Below are positions 28,929-36,656 of a stretch of 64,000 nucleotides of DNA, in pieces. A program made the position numbers and the translations under genes. Source of the DNA: JAEUHZ01 sp964552795. Lineage in GTDB: Bacteria; Planctomycetota; UBA1135; GCA-002686595. The stretch's first letter is position 1. Each line of letters starts with the position of its first letter. Below the pieces are notes generated by a model, which did not search any database, was not told the origin of the DNA, and saw nothing but the letters and a program-made list of their open reading frames with translations. The stretch is taken from the NCBI GenBank assembly GCA_964552795.1, contig CAZKIO010000003.1:129519-193518 (forward strand), in the 5' to 3' direction.

Positions 28929-29597
28929 TCATCCGCCGTCGATCTCGGCCTGGTTCCACGAGCGCGACTGGTGGCACCGGTCGCAGCGCGACGTCCAGCC
29001 CAGCCCGGCGTGGTTCGGATTCACCGCGCGCGCCAGGTCGCCGGCGTGGCACGTCACGCACTCCGTGTCGGTCGGCGTGAAGCGGCCGGCCTCCGCGCCC
29101 GGATGGCAGCGGTGGCAGGCGGTGGTCGCGTGCACGCCGACGAGCGGGAAGCGCGCGCGGCGGTGCAGTTCGTGCTGGCCGCGCGGATACCAGTTCGATT
29201 CCGTGTGGCAGTCCGCGCAGCCGAAGCCCAGGGCGCCCTGGTGCACGTCCTCGTGGCAGCCCGCGCAGCCGCGGTTGGCGAACACGCCCACCGGACCGCG
29301 GTCGTTGTGGCAACGGATGCAACTCGCGGTGTCGTGCGCGCCGCGCAGGGGCACGCCGGTCTCGGTCTCGTGATCGAAGGTGAAGTCCGCGCGGACCTTG
29401 GACCAGTCGCCGCCCTCGTGGCACAGCGCGCAGTCGCCGGGGAACGTGTCGTGCGGCAGGACGGGCCCGAATCCGGCCCACCACAACCGCAGCGACGCGC
29501 TGTCCCGGCCCTGCGAGACGCAGGCGGCGACGCCCAGCAGGGCGACGGCCGCGATCGCGATCCAGATCGAAGGACGTGTCAGCCGAGAGCCGGCCAT
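28929..29597 (-). CDS. 7-heme cytochrome c lipoprotein
   Basis: 222 residues; the ATG overlaps the stop of the beta-barrel gene by one base (TGATG). A lipobox (LLGVAAC) predicts a lipoprotein. Seven CXXCH sites are packed into about 180 residues (CALCH, CIRCH, CAGCH, CADCH, CHRCH, CVTCH, CDRCH) with extra His residues between them for bis-His ligation, for example EDVHQG. Such density is typical of electron-wire modules. Direct coupling to a beta-barrel gene recalls cytochromes that plug an outer-membrane porin in known porin-cytochrome complexes; that assignment is inference. Confidence 0.9.
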   Translation of the reverse strand: MAGSRLTRPSIWIAIAAVALLGVAACVSQGRDSASLRLWWAGFGPVLPHDTFPGDCALCHEGGDWSKVRADFTFDHETETGVPLRGAHDTASCIRCHNDRGPVGVFANRGCAGCHEDVHQGALGFGCADCHTESNWYPRGQHELHRRARFPLVGVHATTACHRCHPGAEAGRFTPTDTECVTCHAGDLARAVNPNHAGLGWTSRCDRCHQSRSWNQAEIDGG

Positions 29598-31282
29598 CAG
29601 AAGCTCCTCTGCAGGTACAAGCCCGCGGCGTATCCCGTCTCGTCGGCGTAGAACAGCGCCTCGCCGTGCAACGACAGGCTCCAGCCCGATTCCGTGTTCC
29701 AGTCGAAGTCGAGGCTCGCGCGATGCTGGGGCAGGTCGTCGTTGGCCGACGAGAAGCCCTGCTGGCGGTTGAGCACGAACTCGTAGCCGGCGCGCCATCC
29801 GACGCGCGGCCCGCTTCCGCCGAACGCGGCGCGCCAGCCGACGAGCGTCGTGAAGCGCCCCTCGGTCGCGAACCCGCCCGCTTCGGCGCGACTGCCGTCG
29901 AAGAACAGGTCGTAGGCCTCGAACGACAGCTCGCCGTCGGCGCCCTCCTCGTCCTCGTCGATCCAGACGCCGGCCTCCTCTCGCAGGCCGACCGGCCCCA
30001 TGCGCTGCCGCGCGGTGATCGCGGCGCGGTCGTAGTGGTCTTCGGCGAGCTGCGCCTGCGCGACGGGCAGGAACTCCGCGCGGTCCTGCTCGGGGAAGGC
30101 CAGATGGCGGTACGACAGGTCGAGCGAGCTGCCGCCGGGCCACGCGCGGCCCAGCGTGAACCAGGCTTGCGTGAGCTCGACGCCCGAGCCCTTCGCCGCG
30201 TCGCCCGACCCGTAGACGTCGATCCAGGCCGTGGCCTGCGCGGTCCACGCATGCGGCGGAACCCACGCCGCCTTGAGCACCACCAGGTCGCGGTCGGCGT
30301 CGAAGTCGTGGAAGGTCTTCTGGATGCCGGCGCCCAGGCTGAGCTCCTCGCTCTCGTCGCGCGACCAGCGGTACCAAGCGGCGACCGACTGGTCCTCGCC
30401 CTCCTCGTCGAGCGTGTTCCACCCGGGCAGGAAGCCGACGCGGGATCCGAGTGCTCCGCCGCCGGACAGGCGCCGGTTCCACTCGAAGCCGTCGATCACG
30501 CCGAACTCGGGGAACTCCGAGTGCAGGAAGCGGCCGACCTCGAAGCGGTCGGGCGCGAAGCGGTGCCCGCCCCAGGCGTAGGACGCCCGGTCGAGGCGCA
30601 GGCGCGAGTCCGTCTCGCCGTCGTCGTCGGGCACGACCGTGTCGCGATGGTTCCACTCGGCGTCGAGGCGCAGCCGGCCGCCCCAGCCGAACGCGTTGTC
30701 CAGCGTCGCGCTGGCGCCCGCGCGCACGAACAGGTCGCGGCGGTCGTCCTCGGTGTTCGCCGCGCCGTCGATCGACGTCCACGCGCGACCGGTCAGCAAC
30801 GGATCGCGGTCCTCGGGGCGCAGCGGACGCACCTTGGCGAGCAGCGGCATCGCTTCCGTCCAGCCGTCGTCGGCGCGCTGCCAGGGCGGATGCGCGGGGA
30901 GTCGCGCCGGATCCATGCGGGAGACTTCGCCGTCCGCTGGGACCGGCACCTCGACGATGACGACCTCGAAGCGCTCGGCGGGCAGCCGCGCCTCCGCGCG
31001 CATGCCGGGCATGGCGACGAAGTTCGCGTCGGTCGGCTCGACCACCGCGGAGCGGTCCTCCAGCGCGACGACGCGTCCCAGGCGCTCGCCGCCGTCGCGC
31101 AGGCGGAAGACCACGCGGTCGCCGATCTCGAGCCCATCCAGCGCGCCGCGGTCGACCGTCGCGCGCCGCGGCGCCCCCGACGTGACGCGCATCTCCAGAA
31201 GGACCGGCTGTCCCTCCTGGGCGTGCGCCGCGACGGCCCCGACGGCCACGACCATCCAGGTGCCGATCGATGGCTGGTGCAT
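29597..31282 (-). CDS. outer-membrane beta-barrel protein of the multiheme cluster
   Basis: 561 residues; ATG with GGAGGG upstream overlapping the end of the 23-heme gene. Signal peptide 1-21 (cleavage after AHA). Residues about 25-150 form a small soluble domain with a GDRVVFRLRDGGERLGRVVAL stretch. From about 165 the sequence alternates polar and aromatic residues in strands such as GRLRLDAEWNHRD, SSLDLSYRHLAF and ASLDFDWNTESGWSLSLHG, and ends in aromatic Phe (LYLQRSF), as outer-membrane barrels do. No CXXC as in MtrB was noticed at the N-terminus. By position it is the barrel through which neighbouring cytochromes could pass electrons. Confidence 0.8.
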   Translation of the reverse strand: MHQPSIGTWMVVAVGAVAAHAQEGQPVLLEMRVTSGAPRRATVDRGALDGLEIGDRVVFRLRDGGERLGRVVALEDRSAVVEPTDANFVAMPGMRAEARLPAERFEVVIVEVPVPADGEVSRMDPARLPAHPPWQRADDGWTEAMPLLAKVRPLRPEDRDPLLTGRAWTSIDGAANTEDDRRDLFVRAGASATLDNAFGWGGRLRLDAEWNHRDTVVPDDDGETDSRLRLDRASYAWGGHRFAPDRFEVGRFLHSEFPEFGVIDGFEWNRRLSGGGALGSRVGFLPGWNTLDEEGEDQSVAAWYRWSRDESEELSLGAGIQKTFHDFDADRDLVVLKAAWVPPHAWTAQATAWIDVYGSGDAAKGSGVELTQAWFTLGRAWPGGSSLDLSYRHLAFPEQDRAEFLPVAQAQLAEDHYDRAAITARQRMGPVGLREEAGVWIDEDEEGADGELSFEAYDLFFDGSRAEAGGFATEGRFTTLVGWRAAFGGSGPRVGWRAGYEFVLNRQQGFSSANDDLPQHRASLDFDWNTESGWSLSLHGEALFYADETGYAAGLYLQRSF

Positions 31283-31291
31283 GGTTCCCTC

Positions 31292-33355
31292 CTACTTCCT
31301 CCGTCGACGGAACAGGACGTCCTCCTGGACGCCGTGGCAGTCGACGCACTCGGTGCCGAGCGGTCGGTAACGGATCGCCTCCGCGCCGGAGGGCAGCGCG
31401 AACGCGAGGTGACAAGCGGAGCAGTCGAGCCGCGCGTGCTGCTCGCCGAGCGCGAAGCGCGAATCGCGGTCGTGATCGAAGGCCAGGAAATCCGGCCGCT
31501 CGCTGGCGTGGCAGCGCTCGCAGTCGGTGGCGCCGCCGCTCTCGAACTGCCGCGCGTGCGGCTCGGGATGGCAGTCGGCGCACGAGCCGCCGTTGGCGGG
31601 GCCCCAGGTGCGCCCGAGCTCGTCGGGGCGGCGGAGCGGCGCGTGGCAGTCCGCGCACGACGCCTGCGCGTGGCTTCCGGCGAGCGCGAAGCCTGTCCAC
31701 AAGCCGTGGTCGAAGCCGTGGGGCAGGCTGCGGAACGACGTCTCCTCGTGGCAGCGCGCGCAGTCCGTGCGGCCGCCCAGCTCCGCCGGCAGGTCGGGCG
31801 CGTCGAATCGGCCCTCGTGCGGGTCGCGATGGCACGTCACGCAGCCCTGGAACTCGCCGAACCGGTCCGCGACGCGGCCGAACGTGCGACGCGTGCCGTC
31901 GCGCGACGCCATCGACGGATGGCAGCTCGCGCAATCGTCGGCCGCGTGCGCGCCGAAGATCGGGAAGCCCGTCCATGCGGCGTGATCGAAGCTCCTCTTC
32001 GCGGCATCGAAGCCCTCCGTCGTGTGGCACTGCGCGCAGTCGCCGTGTTTCACCGGCGCGGCGTCGGCCAGGCGCTCGTCGAAGAAGCCGCCGTGGGCAT
32101 CGGCGTGGCAGGCGTCGCAGCGCGCGCCGATGCCGTGGAACGCGCGCGGCGCGCCCTCGCCGGGGACGGTGTGGCACGCGTCGCAGCTCGTCTCGAGGTG
32201 CTTGCCGTCGAGCGCCAGCGCGGCGAGCGCGTGCTTCTCGGCCGTGAACTCGTGCGGCGCGAAGGCCAGCGTGGAGTGGCAGGCCGTGCACTCCTGACCG
32301 GCGAACGGACCCGCGTGGAACTGTCCGCCGTGCGGATCGGCATGGCACGTGCTGCAGGCCTGCGCCGAACGGCCCGGGTGACGTGCCTGGAACTCGCCGG
32401 CCTGCGCGTCGTGGCAATCGGCGCAGCGCGCCGCGTCGTGGGGGGCCGTCAGCGGGAACCCCGTGAACGCGTGCTGGACGGGCTGCAGGAGCGCGGCGGA
32501 CTCGCGCCACGCGACGTGCTCGGCAACGTGGCAGGCGAGGCAGCCGCGCTCCGGCTCGAATCCGGCGAGGCGCGCCGACCGCGCCGTGAACTCCGGGCCG
32601 TGCGGCGACTCGTGGCACGCCACGCAGGTGCGCGACGCGAGGCGCTCGACGCTCTCGCCCAGCGTCTCCAGGGCGCGCGCGCCGTCCGCTGCGTGGCAGG
32701 TGCGGCAGGCGACGTCCCCGTGCCCGCCGACCAGCGCCAGGTGGCGATCGTGGCCGGCCGAGTGCAGCTCGTCCCACGCGGTCTGGCCGTGGCAGCTCGC
32801 GCAGTCGATCCGCATGCGGCCGTCGTGCGCGTCCTCGTGGCAGCTCGCGCAGTCCTGCCGCAGGCCGAGGAAGCGCTGCTGTCCCTCTTCGAGCACGTCG
32901 ACGCGCGCGTTCGCGTGGCACTCCACGCAACCCAGCTCCAGGTGCCGCCCGTCCATGGTCCAGCCGACGAGCGCGTGGTCGAACTCGAGCGCGTCAGGCA
33001 CGCCGGCCAGCGCGAAGGAGCGCCGGTTCACGATGTCGAAGCCCGCGCCGTGGTGCTCGCTGTGGCAGTGCGCGCAGTTCGACACGAGCTCGTCGGGCAG
33101 CCTTCCGTGCAGGCCGCGCCCGTCGTCGAGCTGCGCGGCGATCGGCGCGTGGCAGTCCAGGCAGGCCTCGGTCATCGACGTGAACCAGCCGCCGTGGCAC
33201 GCCGCGCAGCTCTGCCCGCCGTCGACGGCGTCGAGGCGCGCGTGGACCGACGACACGGGGCCCGGCGACACGCGGTCGACGTCGACCACGGCCATCAGCA
33301 GCACGGCGCCGATCGAACAGGCCGTGATCCAGAGCCTGGGGCTGCCGAGCTTCAC
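31292..33355 (-). CDS. 23-heme cytochrome c
   Basis: 687 residues from a GTG start (33355-33353) overlapping the flavoprotein stop as GTGA. An N-terminal hydrophobic segment (LWITACSIGAVLLMAVV) serves as signal or membrane anchor. I count 23 CXXCH sites, about one per 28 residues, with many intervening His residues. A recurring module is FDHxxWTGFxLxGxHaxxxCxxCH, followed by a CxxCHxxPHxGxF unit (examples CHADPHGGQF, CHRDPHEGRF, CHPEPHARQF). The protein looks like an extended heme wire built from tandem units. Lying between an inner-membrane flavoprotein gene and a beta-barrel gene, it is the natural candidate to bridge the periplasm. Confidence 0.92.
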   Translation of the reverse strand: MKLGSPRLWITACSIGAVLLMAVVDVDRVSPGPVSSVHARLDAVDGGQSCAACHGGWFTSMTEACLDCHAPIAAQLDDGRGLHGRLPDELVSNCAHCHSEHHGAGFDIVNRRSFALAGVPDALEFDHALVGWTMDGRHLELGCVECHANARVDVLEEGQQRFLGLRQDCASCHEDAHDGRMRIDCASCHGQTAWDELHSAGHDRHLALVGGHGDVACRTCHAADGARALETLGESVERLASRTCVACHESPHGPEFTARSARLAGFEPERGCLACHVAEHVAWRESAALLQPVQHAFTGFPLTAPHDAARCADCHDAQAGEFQARHPGRSAQACSTCHADPHGGQFHAGPFAGQECTACHSTLAFAPHEFTAEKHALAALALDGKHLETSCDACHTVPGEGAPRAFHGIGARCDACHADAHGGFFDERLADAAPVKHGDCAQCHTTEGFDAAKRSFDHAAWTGFPIFGAHAADDCASCHPSMASRDGTRRTFGRVADRFGEFQGCVTCHRDPHEGRFDAPDLPAELGGRTDCARCHEETSFRSLPHGFDHGLWTGFALAGSHAQASCADCHAPLRRPDELGRTWGPANGGSCADCHPEPHARQFESGGATDCERCHASERPDFLAFDHDRDSRFALGEQHARLDCSACHLAFALPSGAEAIRYRPLGTECVDCHGVQEDVLFRRRRK

Positions 33356-35583
33356 GTCAGGCCTCCCGCGGCGCGACCCGAGCCGTACGACAGCGCGACG
33401 ACGACGTGCAGCACGAGCAGGATGACCAGCGCCAGCGCCACCCAGCGGTGGACCCAGCGCCAGCCCGCGACGAGTGCGCGGACGTCTTCGAAGTGCGCGA
33501 CCACGATCGCGGTGCGGTGGGCCTCGCGCGCCAGCACCAGCGTCTCCTCCAGTTGGCCGGGCGGGATGCCGGCGTCGCGTCCCTCGGCGCGCAGGCCGGC
33601 GAGCACGCGCGCCAGCTCGCGCTGGCCGAGCATCAGGGCGCCGACGCGGCCGGGCAGCGAGCTCCGCCATTGGCGGCGCGCCACGAGGCCGTCGATCGTT
33701 GCGCGCGCCTTGTCGGCGAACGCGCGCTGCGTTCCGCGCCACGCGTCGGTCATGCGCGCCAGGCGCACGCGCACCTCCTCCAGCTCCAGCTCGCGGCCGT
33801 TGGCGGCGCGCGGGACGTAGGCGTACAGGTAGCGGCCGATCGCGCCGCTCGCGAACAGCACGAGCAGCGCCAGGAACGCGTGGCCGCCGATCGAATCGCC
33901 CGCCGACATGCCGGCGTGCAGCAGCGCGCACAGCAGCGCCAGGATCCCCGTCGCGACGTGGCTGCTCATCCACGCGCGCAACGAGCCCCAGGCGAACCAG
34001 CGCACGCGCTGCGAGCGGCGCGCGAGGTAGGCCAGGTTCACGGCCACCAGCGCCGCGGACGCGATGCCCAGCCCCAGGCCGATGCCCATGCTCGGCCGCA
34101 GGCTGCCGTGCGCCGCGTGGACCGGGCGCTCGTGCGGCGCGAGGCCGTAGTAGTCGCGGTTCCACACGGCCCACGCCAGCGCCAGGAGCGCGAGGACGAA
34201 GCCGACGGCCAGCGCGCGGACGAGGCCGCTGCCCTGCTCCTTCACGGGTGCCAGCGCCGGCCGGTCCTCGGGGTCGAACGAGACGCCGGCGCTCTCGAGG
34301 AGCGCGAAGGGCGGCGTGCCGCCAGCCAGCACGAACACCTCGTCGTTCGGCAGCGACCACGTCGAGAGGCCGTCCTGCCCGGCGATCGCGAGATCGACGG
34401 CGTGCTCGTGGATCGCGAGGACGCGGCACGAGAAGAGCAGGCGGATGCGGCCGTCGGCCGCGCGCTCGCGCAGCCGGTCCTCGGTGCGCTGCTTGAGGCG
34501 GAAGAACGCGGCCTGGCGGTACGCGATGGTCACTTCGTTTCCGGGCTGCTCCGCGAGTGCGAGCGCCGTCTCCACCGCGCTCTCGCCGCCGCCGACGACC
34601 AGGAGGCGCCGTCCCTGGTACGCGTTGGCGTCGGCCAGCGCGTAGGCGACCTTCGGCGCGTCCTCGCCCGGCACGCCGAGCTTCACCGGCGACCCGCGAC
34701 GGCCGAGCGCGAGGCACACGCTCCGCGCCGCGAAGGTCCGCGACGCCGTGCGCACGACGAAGCCGCCCGACGGATCGCGGGTCAGCCCGGTGACGGCCTC
34801 CCCGCCGTGGATCGGGAGCTGGTGCGCGGCGGCCGCGCGCGACCACAGCTCCATCAGCTCTTCCTTGGCGTAGGTGGCGCGCTCCAGCCGCGCGCCGTTC
34901 GGCAGGTCGACCGGCTGCGTCAGCACCAGCTTGCGGCGCGGATAGCGCGCGACCGTGCCGCCGATCGCGGCCTCCTGGTCGAGCGTCGCGAAGGCGAGGC
35001 CGAGGCGCTGCGCCTCCAGCGAACAGGCCAGTCCCGCCGGGCCGGCGCCGACGATCACGAGGTCGAGGACGCCGGGCGTCGCGGGGCCGGCGCGGCGTCG
35101 CGCGACCTCGGCAGCGACGGCGGTGCCCTGCACGATCGCGTTGCGGATCAGCGCGCGCGCCGTGACCTCGCCCGCGAGGAACAGGTTCGGGACGCCGACG
35201 GCCTCCAGCGACTCGTGGACGGCGGGGATGTCGCGGCGCGTCGCCGTATCCGACAACGCCACGGTGATGGCGCCGGTCGGGCACTCGGTCTCGCAGGCCG
35301 ACACGCCGGTGCAGCGCGCCCCGTTGACGACCATCGCCTGGCCGTGCACGAGAGCGAGCACGCCGTCCTCGGGGCACGCGCGCACGCAGGCGCCGCAACC
35401 GACGCAGCGCGTCAGGTCGACGATGGGATGCTGGAGCTGCGCCTTGGCGCTGCCCAGCCGCACCGCGCGCTCGCGTTCGGTGAGCTTCGCCTCCATGCGC
35501 GCGAGCTCGATGCGGCGCAGCAGCGTCGCGCCGAGCGCGATGCCCAGCGCGAAGACCAGGAAGCCGAGCACGATCCAGGTCAT
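33352..35583 (-). CDS. ferredoxin / FAD-NAD(P) oxidoreductase / b-type membrane domain fusion
   Basis: 743 residues; ATG with GGGGAG upstream. Order: one N-terminal transmembrane helix; a ferredoxin region (CVGCGACVRACP, then CTGVSACETECP in which the second Cys position is Val); a thioredoxin-reductase-like flavoprotein (FAD motif VIVGAGPAGLACS, NAD(P) motif LLVVGGGESAVET); then a C-terminal membrane domain of several helices with conserved His (SSHVATGILALLCALLHAG and VHRWVALALVILLVLHVV) that could bind b hemes. It could move electrons from NAD(P)H or ferredoxin across the membrane to c hemes or quinone. It overlaps the 23-heme gene by four bases, a strong hint of a functional pair. Confidence 0.82.
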   Translation of the reverse strand: MTWIVLGFLVFALGIALGATLLRRIELARMEAKLTERERAVRLGSAKAQLQHPIVDLTRCVGCGACVRACPEDGVLALVHGQAMVVNGARCTGVSACETECPTGAITVALSDTATRRDIPAVHESLEAVGVPNLFLAGEVTARALIRNAIVQGTAVAAEVARRRAGPATPGVLDLVIVGAGPAGLACSLEAQRLGLAFATLDQEAAIGGTVARYPRRKLVLTQPVDLPNGARLERATYAKEELMELWSRAAAAHQLPIHGGEAVTGLTRDPSGGFVVRTASRTFAARSVCLALGRRGSPVKLGVPGEDAPKVAYALADANAYQGRRLLVVGGGESAVETALALAEQPGNEVTIAYRQAAFFRLKQRTEDRLRERAADGRIRLLFSCRVLAIHEHAVDLAIAGQDGLSTWSLPNDEVFVLAGGTPPFALLESAGVSFDPEDRPALAPVKEQGSGLVRALAVGFVLALLALAWAVWNRDYYGLAPHERPVHAAHGSLRPSMGIGLGLGIASAALVAVNLAYLARRSQRVRWFAWGSLRAWMSSHVATGILALLCALLHAGMSAGDSIGGHAFLALLVLFASGAIGRYLYAYVPRAANGRELELEEVRVRLARMTDAWRGTQRAFADKARATIDGLVARRQWRSSLPGRVGALMLGQRELARVLAGLRAEGRDAGIPPGQLEETLVLAREAHRTAIVVAHFEDVRALVAGWRWVHRWVALALVILLVLHVVVALSYGSGRAAGGLT

Positions 35584-35667
35584 GCGTCGGCTCCCCGCTG
35601 CGCGTTCGAAGCAGTGCGGACCACGTTCAGGTCCCCACGGCAGGTCGCCGCGGGAGATCCCCGCCGG

Positions 35668-36549
35668 TCAGCGCGCGCCGTCGGGCGTCGCTTCGGGCTC
35701 GGGTGTCGGCGGCGCTTCCGGAACGGGCGGCGCCTGGGGCGTCACGACCTCCGCCGGATCGGGCTCGGGCGCGGGCTGCGCCTCGCGCGCGATGGCGGCC
35801 TTGGGCTTCAGCGTCGTGACCGTGCGCTTCTTCGCCGGTGTCGCCGTCGTCGCCGCGGGTGGCGGGGTCGCGGGCTCGACCTCGACGGCGATCTGTCCGT
35901 ACAGCGCGGCCGACTCCACGTAGGCATTGGCCGCGGCGACGGTCGCGTCGAGGCGCTGGTCGAGCGCCTTGGACTGGTCGGTCAGCTCGCGCACGTCCGT
36001 GCGAATCGACGCGACGGAGGCCGCGTTCAGGTCGTGACGCAGGAACAGGGCGTGGTCCTGCAGCTCGTCGTGGAAGGCGTCCAGGGCGATCTGCGCGGTC
36101 TGTGCCGCGCCGACGATGGCCTGGAAGCGCGTGCGCGTCTCGTCGAGCCGCGCCTGGCTGCGCTGGCGCATGCGCGAGTTGCCGAACGCCTCCATGTCCT
36201 TGGTCCAGCGCTGGAACACGTCCGCGGCCGCGTCCTGCATCGGGCCGGTCGCGCCGCGCAACGTCTCGGCCTGCTCCTCGGAGGCGTCCTTCGCCTCCAT
36301 GAACCTGGCGAACGCCGCGGCCGCGTCGCCCTGGAAGCGCGGCGACACGAGCGTGCACAACGCGTTCAAGGCGGCGCGCGACGACTCCTTGGCGACCGCG
36401 GTCTCGGCCTGTACGCGCTCGATGCGCGTGAGCAGCTGGTCGACGCGGTCGATGCTCTGGCTGCGCTCCGAAGTGCCCGCGCACGCGGATGCGAGCAGCC
36501 AGACGGACAGGATGGATGCGTACGGACGGACTGTGGTCGAGTGGGCCAC
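35668..36549 (-). CDS. DUF2959-like lipoprotein
   Basis: 293 residues from a GTG with GGGAG nine bases upstream. The N-terminus ends in a lipobox (LLASACAG). The body is almost entirely helical and charged, with coiled-coil character (DQLLTRIERVQAETA, RTDVRELTDQSKALDQRLDA), and resembles the DUF2959 family. The last 90 residues are Pro/Ala/Glu-rich and probably disordered, which suggests spanning or cell-wall contact. It lies between the ccsA and flavoprotein genes with gaps of 107 and 85 bases. Function unknown; a structural role in the envelope is plausible. Confidence 0.7.
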   Translation of the reverse strand: MAHSTTVRPYASILSVWLLASACAGTSERSQSIDRVDQLLTRIERVQAETAVAKESSRAALNALCTLVSPRFQGDAAAAFARFMEAKDASEEQAETLRGATGPMQDAAADVFQRWTKDMEAFGNSRMRQRSQARLDETRTRFQAIVGAAQTAQIALDAFHDELQDHALFLRHDLNAASVASIRTDVRELTDQSKALDQRLDATVAAANAYVESAALYGQIAVEVEPATPPPAATTATPAKKRTVTTLKPKAAIAREAQPAPEPDPAEVVTPQAPPVPEAPPTPEPEATPDGAR

Positions 36550-36656
36550 TACGATCTGCTCCCTTGCCTTCTTCCCTGCGAATGGCGCGCGTCCCCGCGA
36601 CGCGCCCATGTCACGATTCGGCAAGATCCGGCGACCCGATTGAGGGCAACACGGAA

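Noticed and set aside
29597..31282. Calling the beta-barrel MtrB or PioB
   Set aside because: The N-terminal CXXC of MtrB-like proteins was not found, and strand similarity cannot be judged by eye; only a general barrel call is supported.
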